A stretch of DNA of 64,000 bases, from NCBI GenBank assembly GCA_900550365.1, contig URRR01000001.1:62001-126000 (forward strand). The letters are read 5' to 3'. Both the position numbers and the translations under genes were made by a program. Below the pieces are notes generated by a model. It had not been told where the DNA came from and made no database searches. It saw only the letters and a program-made list of their open reading frames with translations. Positions 34,999 to 45,100 of this stretch are shown here, piece by piece; position 1 is the first letter of the stretch, and each line of letters opens with the position of its first letter. This DNA is from an uncultured Prevotella sp. (GTDB lineage Bacteria; Bacteroidota; Bacteroidia; Bacteroidales; Bacteroidaceae).

Positions 34999-35853
34999 CT
35001 ATTTTTCGTCTCCCGACGGCAGCTCCAACGGATTGTAAGGTACGTTTCGCGGGGCAGCCATAGCGTTGCCTTTACCGTCTTTTATGCTGACTGTTACACG
35101 TGGATTGTTGGTGATATAACCCACAGGGTCAGCATAATAACGGCGTCGGAGGTCGTCATACGTCTTGCGGTCAAGTACCTCATACTTGCCACCTTTATAA
35201 TATATGGCCATGCCGGGAGCGGCGTTCACCAGTCCGGCGGCGTCAAACACGTAGTGCTTACGGCTGTCATAGGCCCGCAGAACGAGACCGGGCAGTCCGC
35301 GGAGCTTCCACGGTCCGGCGTCAATCGGCACGTCGGCGGCATACCAGGCGTACCATGTGCGCCCCTTATACGTGGTCACGGCCATGCTGCAAGGATAGCC
35401 GAGAATGACGGCGGAGCTGTCGGCCACGGGCGTCCAAAGGGGTGCGGCGCAGTCTTCGGTGAACACAAAACGGTCCATACCGAACTTATCGAGCAGCGAG
35501 ACCTTGCCCTGCCGCGGATAATCAATGTACAGCCGCCACGATACTTCGCCCTCGCCGGTGTAATTATTGCCGCCGTTCTTGGCCACAACGGCGTTGGCGG
35601 AGTCGGCCTGAAAGCTGTCATAGCTGTAGAACAGCGATGTATGGCCGCCTATCTCGAGGCGCATCATCTCCTTTACCGGCTTGTCAGGGGCATTGACCGT
35701 GTCCTTTACCATGGCCATGTTGTAGTAAACCAGGTAGCGGGCGGTGTCGCACGGCTCGCCCTTCTCAAGGTCAACGGGAGTGAAAACGGTGATCTGCGCC
35801 GCCGCACAGACGGCTGACAACAGCGTAAGCAATGATAAGACTAATCTTGACAT
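34999..35853 (-). CDS. GLPGLI family protein
   Basis: 284 residues with a signal peptide (LVLSLLTLLSAVCAAAQ). The name-giving motif reads KLRGLPGLVL (about residues 183-192), after the typical YAWYAADVPIDAGPW. Exported Bacteroidetes family of unknown biochemical role, often found next to TonB-receptor-like genes as here. A -7 element TAATTTTG (plus 35880-35887, minus strand) lies 26 bp before the ATG. The gene is divergent from the membrane-bound regulator at 36019, which is the obvious candidate to control it. Confidence 0.88.
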   Translation of the reverse strand: MSRLVLSLLTLLSAVCAAAQITVFTPVDLEKGEPCDTARYLVYYNMAMVKDTVNAPDKPVKEMMRLEIGGHTSLFYSYDSFQADSANAVVAKNGGNNYTGEGEVSWRLYIDYPRQGKVSLLDKFGMDRFVFTEDCAAPLWTPVADSSAVILGYPCSMAVTTYKGRTWYAWYAADVPIDAGPWKLRGLPGLVLRAYDSRKHYVFDAAGLVNAAPGMAIYYKGGKYEVLDRKTYDDLRRRYYADPVGYITNNPRVTVSIKDGKGNAMAAPRNVPYNPLELPSGDEK

Positions 35854-35879
35854 ATCTGAAAGTATTCATGGTTTTGCCG

Positions 35880-35887
35880 CAAAATTA
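35880..35887 (-). promoter_or_regulatory. -7 element of the GLPGLI gene
   Basis: TAATTTTG on the minus strand, 26 bp before the ATG at 35853. It lies in the 165-bp divergent region shared with the winged-helix regulator. Confidence 0.5.
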
Positions 35888-35986
35888 TAAAGTAATCACC
35901 GATGAAACCGCTGATTTTTATTACTTTTGTATTACCCGGAATATTACTAAAATATTATTATAGGTACGCGTGTGCGTGAAAACAGT

Positions 35987-35994
35987 TATCTTTG
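35987..35994 (+). promoter_or_regulatory. -7 element of the membrane-bound regulator
   Basis: TATCTTTG, a full match, 24 bp before the ATG at 36019. A second full match, TACTTTTG, lies at 35922-35929. No TTTG at the usual -33 distance from either. Confidence 0.5.
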
Positions 35995-36018
35995 CATACC
36001 GTAAAAAGACACGTCAAG

Positions 36019-37086
36019 ATGAACAGAAGGATAAAAACGGTATGGGTGCTGAGCGTCATAACAATGGTGCTTATACTCTGCGGACAGGCATACTGGCTGT
36101 TTAACCAATACAAACAGACCGTCGCCGTACAGACTGAATGGCTGAAAACGGTGTGCACGGAGGCCCTGGTGAAGGAGCAGCAATGGCGCAGCGAGATGGC
36201 AAAGACATATGACACACAAAAAAAGGAGAGACAGATCAAATTCGTAATTAAAATCAATACGGACGAAAAAAGCAGAGAAAGCAGCATGACATTCACCCTG
36301 CCCGAAGTCAAGAGAAAGGTCGTGGTGAGGAATGTCAGCATGAATAACGAACTTGATTTACTCGACAGATACACCTCGTCACTTGTCCGTCGACTTGACA
36401 AGCGGCATCTTGACTCGCTGATAAACAGCGCTGGACACGACACAACGGAGCACTTCAGGTTTTACAAGACGAGGCGGTGCATGGTGAAACCGGTGTTCAG
36501 CGTGAGCGGCACTTTCGGCAACCGGCTCGACGTAAGGTATTCCTCAAACCCGCTGATGTTCGAGGCCGTGGCCTTCAGCATCGGCATACGGCCGGGCAAG
36601 GTGCTGACGGCCATGGGCTGGCAACTGGCCGGCAGCGCGCTGCTTGTGGTCATACTGGCCTTCTGCATGGCGTATCAGATTAAGACAATCATCATCCAGA
36701 AACGCATCGACGGCATCCGCCACGAGTTCATGAAGAACATGATTTACGAGATGAAGCAGCCTCCGGCAAGCGAACCGGCCGAAAGCGAGGCGATAAAACT
36801 CGGTGAAACCGACTTTTTCTACACGTTCAACGAGCTGCGCCACGGCTCGGAAAAGGTTATAATAACCAGCCGTCAGGCCGAAATTCTGCGCCTGCTCGCA
36901 ATGAAAAAGAACACCCTCGTGAGCCGTGAAGAACTGCTTACGGAGGTCTGGGGAGACGACTCTTACGCCAACTCAATGGCCCTTAACGTGCAGATTACTT
37001 ATCTCCGCCGCGCCCTGAAGTCTGACCCTGCCGTGGCGATTGAGGCCGTAATAAAGAAAGGATATATATTAAAGGTAAAAGAGTAA
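36019..37086 (+). CDS. Membrane-bound winged-helix regulator built from a histidine-kinase sensor half
   Basis: 355 residues from the ATG at 36019. Membrane helix 1 (about 7-27), a periplasmic sensor region (about 28-195), membrane helix 2 (about 198-220), then IIIQKRIDGIRHEFMKNM and IYEMKQP. The last stretch matches the DHp box of Bacteroidetes histidine kinases (consensus DFV.NMTHELKTP), but the phospho-acceptor His is Tyr (Y243). Right after it comes an OmpR/PhoB-type winged helix (about 264-355: TSRQAEILRLLAMKKNTLVS, NSMALNVQITYLRRAL, KKGYILKV). There is no ATPase domain and no receiver domain. It should sense in the periplasm and bind DNA from the membrane, as ToxR or CadC do. The likely target is the divergent GLPGLI/TonB-receptor-like pair. 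Confidence 0.85.
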   Translation: MNRRIKTVWVLSVITMVLILCGQAYWLFNQYKQTVAVQTEWLKTVCTEALVKEQQWRSEMAKTYDTQKKERQIKFVIKINTDEKSRESSMTFTLPEVKRKVVVRNVSMNNELDLLDRYTSSLVRRLDKRHLDSLINSAGHDTTEHFRFYKTRRCMVKPVFSVSGTFGNRLDVRYSSNPLMFEAVAFSIGIRPGKVLTAMGWQLAGSALLVVILAFCMAYQIKTIIIQKRIDGIRHEFMKNMIYEMKQPPASEPAESEAIKLGETDFFYTFNELRHGSEKVIITSRQAEILRLLAMKKNTLVSREELLTEVWGDDSYANSMALNVQITYLRRALKSDPAVAIEAVIKKGYILKVKE

Positions 37087-37174
37087 AAAGGTAAAAGGGT
37101 AAAACAAGGGCCGTAATAAAGAAAGGATATATATTAAAGGTAAAAGAGTAAAAAGGTAAAAGGGTAAAACAAGA
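37045..37174 (+). repeat. 65-bp tandem duplication across the regulator's stop codon
   Basis: Unit 1 is 37045-37109 and unit 2 is 37110-37174; they differ only in the last base. Unit 1 contains the last 13 codons and the stop (TAA at 37084-37086) of the regulator; unit 2 is an untranslated copy. The 3' part of the unit (GTAAAAGAGTAAAAAGG) is itself built of short repeats. Confidence 0.9.
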
Positions 37175-37190
37175 AAGGTGAAAAAGTGAG

Positions 37191-37220
37191 AAAATGCCCC
37201 TGCCGACGCGGCAGGGGCAT
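37191..37220 (-). terminator. Terminator of the aldehyde dehydrogenase gene, possibly bidirectional
   Basis: A 12-bp perfect stem (37194-37205 with 37209-37220, loop ACG) followed on the minus strand by a T-rich run (plus A-rich 37176-37193). It lies between the convergent regulator and aldehyde dehydrogenase genes. A second GC-rich hairpin (GAGGCGGCC with GGCCGCCTC, about 37233-37268) lies closer to the dehydrogenase stop. Confidence 0.75.
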
Positions 37221-37274
37221 ACATCTGTCATAACGGAGGCGGCCGGGCACAATGCCTGAGGCCGCCTCCCGCCG

Positions 37275-38714
37275 TTATTCATAATGCGTGTCAAGGTAGA
37301 CAACGTGGGTGCTGAGATATTCTTCAAGGCCGTGCTTGCCGTCAGCTCCGCCTATACCTGACTTCTTCACGCCGGCATGGAAGCCCTGGATGGCCTCGAA
37401 GTGCATGCGGTTGATGTACGTCTCGCCGAACTCCAGCTCACGGCACATGCGCGTGGCGGTGTCAATATCCTTTGTGAACACTGACGATGCGAGGCCGTAC
37501 TCCACGTCGTTGGCCCAACCGATTACCTGGTCTATGTTGTCAAACTCTATTATCGGGAGCACCGGTCCGAACGTTTCCTCATGCACGATGTCGAAGTCTT
37601 GCTTCACGTCATCAAGCAAAGTGGCGGCGTAAAAATAGCCCTTTTCACCGACACGATGGCCTCCGCAAAGCACCTTCGCGCCTTGTCTTACGGCGCGCTG
37701 CACCTTCTCCTCGACGCTCTCGAGCGCTCTCTTCTCCACCAGCGGACCCATGTCGGCATCCTGCATCACGGCCGGATTGCCTACCTTTACGGCCTTGAAC
37801 TTATCCAGAAGAATGGCCGTAAACTCTTTCTTGATGTCCTTATGCACGTACAGACGCTCGGCATTGTTGCATATCTGGCCTGAATTGCCTATGCGGCTCT
37901 CAAGCACTGCCTGCGCGGCCAGCTCAAGATCAGCGTCAGGAAAGACTATCGCGGGAGCCTTACCGCCCAGCTCAAGGCTCACCTTAGTTATGTTGGGAGC
38001 TGCCGCCTCCATTATCTTCGTACCCGCGCCGACGCTGCCCGTGAGGCTAACTATCGCCACTTTGGGGTTGCTTGCGAGTGCATTGCCCACCACGGAGCCG
38101 CGCCCCGTAACCACATTGAACACTCCGGCAGGCAGGCCCGACTGGTCAACTATCTTGCAGAACTCACAACAATTCTCCGGCGTTATCTGCGAAGGCTTGA
38201 TTACAATGGTGCATCCCGCTATGAGGGCGGCACCCGCCTTGCGTGCAATAAGGAAGAAGGGGAAGTTCCACGGCAGTATGCCGGCAGCCACGCCGAGGGG
38301 CTTTTTGAAGAGCATCATCGTCTCGTTGCGGGCGTCACTCTGGATAATCTCGCCCTCAATGCGGCGCGCAAACTCGGCCATATAATCAAAATAGGTGGCC
38401 GTAACGTTTACTTCTGTTGCGGCGAGGGCCTGCGTCTTGCCTTGCTCACGCACTAAAATCTCTTTGAACTTGTCGAAGTTGGCACGTATGCCGTCGGCCA
38501 TTCTGTGCAGATAAACGGCCCGCTCGCACGCCGGGATGCGTGCCCACGACTTCTGTGCGGCGTAGGCTGCGTCAACGGCCTCACGCACATCGTCAACCGT
38601 TCCGTCAGGCTGGCGGCTGATAATTTCCTCTGTTGAAGGGTTCACAACGTCAATCCACTTGCCCGAACGGGCCTCGGTAAACTTACCGTTGACGTACATC
38701 TGTAGATTTTTCAT
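37275..38714 (-). CDS. aldA: Aldehyde dehydrogenase, AldA (lactaldehyde/glycolaldehyde) type
   Basis: 479 residues, the same length as E. coli AldA and similar along its whole length (IDVVNPSTEEIISRQPDG, LPWNFPFFLIARKAGAAL, LELGGKAPAIVF, HGLEEYLSTHVVYL). It oxidises lactaldehyde or glycolaldehyde to the acid with NAD+. The catalytic Cys is in NSGQICNNAE and the general-base Glu in LELGGK; E. coli has CNC where this protein has CNN. AldA acts after fucose/rhamnose breakdown, but no sugar-breakdown gene lies nearby. A single-gene unit, as far as visible. Confidence 0.92.
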   Translation of the reverse strand: MKNLQMYVNGKFTEARSGKWIDVVNPSTEEIISRQPDGTVDDVREAVDAAYAAQKSWARIPACERAVYLHRMADGIRANFDKFKEILVREQGKTQALAATEVNVTATYFDYMAEFARRIEGEIIQSDARNETMMLFKKPLGVAAGILPWNFPFFLIARKAGAALIAGCTIVIKPSQITPENCCEFCKIVDQSGLPAGVFNVVTGRGSVVGNALASNPKVAIVSLTGSVGAGTKIMEAAAPNITKVSLELGGKAPAIVFPDADLELAAQAVLESRIGNSGQICNNAERLYVHKDIKKEFTAILLDKFKAVKVGNPAVMQDADMGPLVEKRALESVEEKVQRAVRQGAKVLCGGHRVGEKGYFYAATLLDDVKQDFDIVHEETFGPVLPIIEFDNIDQVIGWANDVEYGLASSVFTKDIDTATRMCRELEFGETYINRMHFEAIQGFHAGVKKSGIGGADGKHGLEEYLSTHVVYLDTHYE

Positions 38715-38928
38715 AGGCTCACAATGTTTTAAAAAAGGTTGATAGATTATATTAAAGTAAGGTGTTCATCTTTCTTCTTTCATGGTAATACATCGCGGCG
38801 GGCATGCTTTTACAAGGGCTTGCGGACGGTTCCGCAGGCTGTTTAGGCATGTCCCTGACCGCAGGGCGACCCCTCACGGGCGGCCTTACGCCTATGGCGG
38901 CGTCATAATAAGCAGACTTCAGCGGGCT

Positions 38929-39930
38929 TTAAGCGTTGTCTGTATGCTCCTTATAGATAACGGTATTCGCGCCGGAGGTTATGTGCAGAGCCTCGGGATG
39001 TTCCTTTATGAACGAGTCAATGTGGCGTATGCGCTTCTCCTCGAGTATCTCGTCAACGGCGATAAGTATGCCGGTCTCCTCCACATCACCGAAACCATAG
39101 TTGATGGCGGTGCCGAACATCTTCATAGTAGGGCTGAGTCCCATGTACGCATTGACCAGAGGCGGGATGTTGTAGCCCAGCTTGCGCACCTCGCGGTTAA
39201 GTATTCTGTAATCCTCCTTGAACGTATCCTCGCAGAAAAGGGCCTTCAGTTCAGCCTCGTCGGTCTCTATCTTGAGCGGTTTCATCGGGATTACGAGGTT
39301 CTCGTCGTCGTTGAAATGCTTTTTAAGGAAGTACAAAATCATGTCCCTGCCCTTACGGACGTAAGAGGGATACATCGTCATCTTGCCGAAGAGATACTTG
39401 ATGTCGGGGCGTATTACGGTGAGCGCTCCGAGGCCGTCCCACAGGTTGTCGAGGGCGAAAAGGCTCTTTGCGCCCATCTTGGAGCTCTGATATGCCGGAG
39501 CGACAAACGAGCGGCCGAGCTCTACTGTCCAAGGAAGATACTCCTTCATGAACTTCTCAGAGAAGTGGAACATGTGGCTCGTGGCAAGCACGGGCTGGCC
39601 CTCGGCGTCAATGTCGGCGTCGCTTCCCAGAAGGTAACGGTATCCGCCGATGATTTCTTCCTCCTCAGGGTTCCACACGATGAGCTGCTTGTAGCAGTTG
39701 TCGCACGTGTCAAACTCGTCAATGTCCATGCTTTTGCCGCTGCCGCCGCCGGCCTCGCGGAAGGCAATCTCGCGCAGACGGCCTATTTCCTTCATTACGT
39801 TGGGCGCGTTGTGGGCCGTTACTATGTAGATTTCGTTATGGCTCTTGTTGGTCATTCTCAACTGCCGTTCAGGCGTAAGCTCGCTCTTAAGCAGTTGCTT
39901 GTCAATCGGAAGGATGATTTCTTGTGCCAT
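38929..39930 (-). CDS. glsB: Glycine-lipid N-acyltransferase GlsB-like (GNAT/OlsB type)
   Basis: 333 residues resembling OlsB-type N-acyltransferases (IYIVTAHNAPNVMKEIGRLR, FDTCDNCYKQLIVWNPEEEE, IGGYRYLLG, VELGRSFVAPAYQ). In Bacteroides the homologue GlsB attaches a beta-hydroxy fatty acid to glycine, the first step of glycine-lipid synthesis. It lies 58 bp downstream of the GlsA-like gene, the same pairing as in Bacteroides, which strongly supports the assignment. Acts at the inner membrane with acyl-ACP as likely donor (family knowledge). Confidence 0.88.
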   Translation of the reverse strand: MAQEIILPIDKQLLKSELTPERQLRMTNKSHNEIYIVTAHNAPNVMKEIGRLREIAFREAGGGSGKSMDIDEFDTCDNCYKQLIVWNPEEEEIIGGYRYLLGSDADIDAEGQPVLATSHMFHFSEKFMKEYLPWTVELGRSFVAPAYQSSKMGAKSLFALDNLWDGLGALTVIRPDIKYLFGKMTMYPSYVRKGRDMILYFLKKHFNDDENLVIPMKPLKIETDEAELKALFCEDTFKEDYRILNREVRKLGYNIPPLVNAYMGLSPTMKMFGTAINYGFGDVEETGILIAVDEILEEKRIRHIDSFIKEHPEALHITSGANTVIYKEHTDNA

Positions 39931-39988
39931 TTTCTTTTTCAGTTAATGGTTGTTGTTGATATAAGGGGTCAGATTTTGTCTGATGAAA

Positions 39989-40816
39989 CTACAGCTTATA
40001 CACCACGTCCTGCACATACTGTGCCCACTGGGCGGGCGTCTTCGAGCGGTCAAAGGTCTGCCACGGGATAGGCTTGCCTATGGCCACGCGGAATGTCTTG
40101 TGGCGGTTCTTGTACATCTCGTCGGCCAGGAAGAGCATTGCAATGTTGAACTTGATGCCCAGGCGCTTGCATATGTTGGCCAGATTGTAGAAGAAGTCTG
40201 AGTTATGTCCGCCGAAATGAATCGGCACCACGTCACGGTGAGTCTCGACGCTCTTGGTTATAAAGGTCTTGCGCCACGGCAGGTCGTGTATCTGTCCGTT
40301 AATCCTGCGCGAGCAGATGCCCGCCGGAAACATTATTATATTATTGTCGCCGTGGAATCCGGCCTCAACCATTGCGGGGAAGCTGCGGCTCTGCTGGCCC
40401 GTCTTGTTTATCGGGATGCAGAGCGGAGCCAGGCCGGGCAGATTCATGAGCAGGTCGTTCACGAGATAGCGCAGGCGGCCGTCATAATGCTTACCGATAA
40501 TAGCGCCGAGGGCTACGCCGTCCTGTCCGCCGAGCGGATGATTGCTGACGAAGGTGTACAGGCGGCCGTTGTCTTTCGGCGGAAGGTTCTCCTTTCCAAC
40601 GATGTCGAGCGTAACGTCGAGGTAGCGCAGGCATGACTCAAGCCAGGGCACGCCCACGAGGTCGCGGTTCTGCCACAGAAAGTCGTTCACCTCGTCCTGA
40701 TGCAGTATGTGCTCAAGCCATTTCACGAGCAGCCCCGGCACATATCTGGCCCTGGCCCCCATCTTGCTTTTCAGGATTTCGCGCACGTCGATAGTTCTCT
40801 CAGTGATTTTTTCCAT
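39989..40816 (-). CDS. glsA: Glycine-lipid O-acyltransferase GlsA-like (PlsC superfamily)
   Basis: 275 residues. Acyltransferase motif SNHPLGGQDGVALG (His-x5-Asp form of this family), followed by FPAGICSRRINGQIHDLPWR, the second conserved block, and the end stretch VAIGKPIPWQTF. The Bacteroides homologue adds a second fatty acid to the hydroxyl of N-acyl-glycine to finish glycine lipid. First gene of the pair; a -7 element lies at plus 40905-40912, giving a leader of about 80 nt. Confidence 0.88.
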   Translation of the reverse strand: MEKITERTIDVREILKSKMGARARYVPGLLVKWLEHILHQDEVNDFLWQNRDLVGVPWLESCLRYLDVTLDIVGKENLPPKDNGRLYTFVSNHPLGGQDGVALGAIIGKHYDGRLRYLVNDLLMNLPGLAPLCIPINKTGQQSRSFPAMVEAGFHGDNNIIMFPAGICSRRINGQIHDLPWRKTFITKSVETHRDVVPIHFGGHNSDFFYNLANICKRLGIKFNIAMLFLADEMYKNRHKTFRVAIGKPIPWQTFDRSKTPAQWAQYVQDVVYKL

Positions 40817-40904
40817 CTCAATATACTAACATCTGACTTGTAAACAAGCCGAAACGGCATAGCCCGTAGTTCCTGAGTTTTGCCGATATGTAGCTTATTA
40901 TTTG

Positions 40905-40912
40905 CAAAAATA
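40905..40912 (-). promoter_or_regulatory. -7 element upstream of glsA
   Basis: TATTTTTG on the minus strand (full match), 88 bp before the ATG at 40816. No good -33 element at the usual distance. Confidence 0.45.
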
Positions 40913-41209
40913 ATGCAAGTTTTCCAAAATCATACAACTTTTAAAGAAAAACATCAGAAAATACATTATTTTGTAATATAAACGCAGGTATTCAAGGTTA
41001 AGCGGCCACTTTGCCGCAGTAAGGCCGCGGCGGACCGCCTGACGGCGGATTCAAGACGCGCGCCACGGTTTCCGCACGCAGACCTACCGAAGCCTGCCGC
41101 GGTTGACATTTTAACACCAGGACCGGACCTGAGACAGCAAAACGTAAGACGGAGAAATTACGTCAAAAGGACAAAAACAGAACGGCCGCACCCCCGACAG
41201 GCACCGTTA

Positions 41210-41310
41210 ATAGTGCAAAAGACGGCCTTCGGCTATACCGGAGACGGCCTTCGGCATGGCAAAAGACCGTCTTTCGGGCGGCAAGACACGGCCTTTAGCA
41301 ACCGCGGAAG
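41210..41310 (+). repeat. Dispersed repeat family R1, copy G
   Basis: Units GCAAAAGACGGCCTTCGG, AGACGGCCTTCGGCATGG and AAAGACCGTCTTTCGGGC in tandem. A diverged copy without the GATAATCAG end. Confidence 0.6.
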
Positions 41311-41824
41311 CCGCGGAAAAGAGGACAATTCATGGCGTTTTGCCGCATTTTACAAGGCAAAAACGCCCTGAAAAGCCTTCCAGTCATTGCACACTTACGC
41401 CCGTTACGCCATAAAGTCCTTACTGTAAGGCAGATACATCTGCACACCGATTTTCGCGATATTCAAGTCAGATATGCGTTTTGTGACGGGCGGCGGCCTT
41501 CTCACGCTTCAAGGAAAATCACAGTGTAAGCCATTACGCGATAACAGCTTCATTATGTCAGCCGTTAAAGAAGCACGTCTTACCGGCTGTCCGCGCACGT
41601 AACGCTGCCGGCCGGCAAGCAGCCAAGGCAGACCGGCGGGCGGCCAAGGCCGGCGCGGCGGAATATGTGCGGAAGTAACGGCAGGCATGGCTCACGCCCT
41701 CTGAAACAACGGCATATATGGCGCAAAGCGGCCCGGGCGCAGGCAAGCGGACTTTAATAAATGTCCGCATACATACAAAAAACAATACTTTTTGACATTG
41801 CATAATATTTTTTTCATGTTTTAT

Positions 41825-41855
41825 TATGATTAGACTGAAAATCTACTTATATTTG
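41825..41855 (+). promoter_or_regulatory. Promoter of SusC/SusD pair 1
   Basis: TATG at 41825-41828 (one mismatch), 19-bp spacer, TATATTTG at 41848-41855 (full -7 match). The SusC ATG is at 42134, so the leader would be about 270 nt, unusually long. Confidence 0.55.
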
Positions 41856-42133
41856 CATCAGTCAAGAATCAAACGTAGAAGCGAACATTTACCTTAAAGT
41901 CTGGACACCTATTATATAATACCAGCGGACATGAAAGTCGGGCAGACTTGCACACCGCAATAAAGAAATACGAAATCTAATGACAGACCTGAAAATCTAT
42001 CAAGCTGCTAACCATTAAAAATCAGACAAGAAACCATACCCCTGACAGCAGATAAAGACCATGCGCAGGCATGTATCTTAATCTGCCGTAAGTCATCATG
42101 CTGTACCTGATATATCAACCAAGATAATTTATT

Positions 42134-45100
42134 ATGAAACAGAACAAGCAACTTAATTCAGGCTTCAGCCTGACAAAAGCCTCTGTCGCAGTAGGTCTGG
42201 CGGCAATGATGCTCGCCCCGGCTCCGGCATCAGCCGCTGACGGCACGGCCGCAAAGGCTCCCGTGCAGGCCGTACTGCAGGGACAGACAGTGAACGGCAA
42301 CATCGTTGACGAGAAAGGCGAGCCCATGATCGGCGTCACCGTGAAGGTGAAGGGCGGCCAGGCTGCCACCGTGACCGACCTTGACGGCAACTTCAGGCTC
42401 GCCGCCAGGCAGGGTGACGAACTGGAGATAACCTACATCGGCTACAAGACGTCTACCGTCCGCGTGGGCGCAGGCCCTGTAAAGGTAGTCATGGAACCTG
42501 AGACAACCAACCTTGACGACGTTGTCGTGATAGGTTACGGTACTGTAAAGAAACGCGACCTCACGGGAGCCGTCACCTCAATGAAGAACGAAGACGTGGT
42601 GATAGCCCCGACATCAAACGTAATGGAGGCCCTGCAAGGTAAAATCGCAGGTATGGACATCACCAAGACTTCAGGTGAGATTGGCGAAGACGTAAACATT
42701 CTTCTGCGCGGCTCACGCTCAATCTACGGTGACAACACGCCGCTGTTCATCATCGACGGACTGCCCGGCAACTACTCAGACGTGAACCCCAATGACATCG
42801 AGAGCATCGACGTACTCAAAGACGCGTCGTCAACGGCTATATACGGTTCTGCCGGCGCGAACGGCGTTGTAATCATAACGACCAAGCGCGGACAGACAGG
42901 AAAGGTAGACATCAACTTCGACGCATATTACGGATGGAGCGGCTCACCCGAATACAAACACGGCATGACCGGACAGGAGTGGACCGACTACTATTCTGAA
43001 GCCTATGCCTACAAGAACGGTGCTTATCCAAACAACATATCAGCACTGCTCAACGGCAACCAGGCTTACATAGACGCATATAACAACGGACAGTGGATTG
43101 ACTGGATTGACGAGGCCATGGGCGGCACTGCCACCACTCAGAAATACTCGCTCTCAGTAACCGCCGGCACCGACAAGACGCGTGTGTACGCCTCACTCAT
43201 GTACAACCGCGACACCGGCATGCTTGACAACGACAGCCGTGACAAGTACTCAATGCGTCTCAACATTGACCAGAAACTGTTCAAATGGGCAACACTCGGC
43301 GTTACGGCCAACATCAGCTACAGCAAACGCAACCGCAGCGAGAACCATACTTTCACAAAGGCTCTGACGGCGTTCCCCCTGGGACAGGCTCGTGACGACA
43401 ACGGCGAATACAACTATGAATACATCGACAACAACTATACGCCGATGGGCGACTTCATAGAAGGCCAGTACGTAAACGAGACGAAGAGAACTTATGTCAA
43501 CGCGACAGGTTACCTCGAGATTAATCCTCTCAAGGGTCTGAAGCTGCGCTCACAGCTCAATACCACTCTGGCGCACAGCAGGCAGGGTGAATTCTGGGGC
43601 GACAAGTGTAACGCTCTGCGCCCGACTTATGCCGGAACACCCCACGCTGAGATAACAACCGAGGACGACTACCAGTACACATGGGAGAACATCCTCTCAT
43701 ATAACATCACCGTAGCAAAGGATCATGACTTCGGACTGACAGGTGTAACGTCATGGCAGGTTGTGACTGACGAGAGCTATATCGCCGGCGGTAGCGGCCA
43801 GGACCTCAACGCATGGTCGTTCTGGCGACTGGCATCGGCCACGAGCCAGCATATCGAATCAGCATACAAGAAGAAGCAGAAGATGTCGTACGCCGTGAGA
43901 TTCAACTACTCTTACAAGGGCCGTTACCTCCTGACGTTCTCTAACCGCTGGGACGGCGTGTCGTTCTTCTCACCCGGAAAGAAGTGGGACGCATTCCCCG
44001 CAGGCGCCATCGCATGGCGTATTTCAGACGAACCGTTCATGAAAGGCACGCAGAACTGGCTCGACAACCTGAAGCTGAGAATAGGTACCGGTATCACGGG
44101 TAACTCTGGAGGCGTCGACGCTTACTCCACACAGACCAACGCGATGAAGTGGTCAAATGCCGGAATCACGCTCAACGGCCAGATCGTACCTTTCGCCCAG
44201 TATGACGGAACGTTCGGAAGTACCGACCTGGGATGGGAAAAATCATATAACTGGAACTTCGGTCTTGACTTCTCTGTACTGGGAGGACGCATCGACGGCT
44301 CACTCGATTACTTCACTACTGTTACCCGCGGCCTGCTCTTCAAGCGCACACTGCCCGTCACCAGCGGCAACACCGGCTGGGGAAGAGCGCTCAACGTATG
44401 GCAGAACATCGCAAAGACAAGCAACAAGGGCTTCGAGTTCACCATCAACAGCCGTAACATCATGACCAAAGACTTCACCTGGACCACTACTCTTACAGGC
44501 ACATGGAGCAAGGAAAAGATAGAAAGCCTGCCTGACGGTGACCTGCTTGCCGAGAACCTTTTCATCGGACAGCCGATAAAGTCGATATATGACTACAAGT
44601 ACGCGGGCATCTGGGGAACTGATACTCCGCAGGAAATTCTTGACGCTTACGGTGTGAAACCGGGCTGGGTGAAGGTTGAGACCAACGACAACAACGGCGA
44701 CGGCGGCGTACATCCGTATGGAGAGGATGACCGCAGGATACTCGGACACGAGAACCCGAACTGGATACTCGGCCTCAACAACACGTTCACATACAAGGGC
44801 TTTGACCTCACTATCTACATGATGGGCCGTTTCGGACAGACTATTTACAGCGACCTTATCGGACAGTACACGGCAAAGTCTGACATTACAAAGAACCAGA
44901 TATCAGGCATCGACTACTGGACTGAGGACAACCAGGGTGCATATTATCCGCGTCCGGGTATCGGCGACGAGCAGACTAACGGTATCTCGGCACTCAGAAT
45001 ATATGACGGCTCGTTCATAAAGATAAAGAACATAACCCTGGGCTATACTCTGCCGAAGAACATAACAAAGCATGCTCTTATGGAGAAATGCCGTTTCTAC

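Larger units (their letters stand above)
40817..42133. other. Long non-coding stretch between glsA and SusC 1
   Basis: About 1.3 kb without a believable gene. It holds the glsA -7 element (40905-40912), R1 copy G (41210-41310) and the SusC 1 promoter (41825-41855). The small open frames at 41332-41529 and 41558-41803 have GC-rich, repeat-like composition and no protein character. Nothing else recognised at 40930-41200. Confidence 0.65.

Noticed and set aside
38782..40071. Plus-strand open frame of 429 codons
   Set aside because: Antisense to glsB, which has clear family motifs; no signal or domain in the antisense product.
41332..41803. Two small open frames in the 1.3-kb gap before SusC 1
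   Set aside because: Biased composition, overlap with R1-like units, no start signal or recognisable protein feature.
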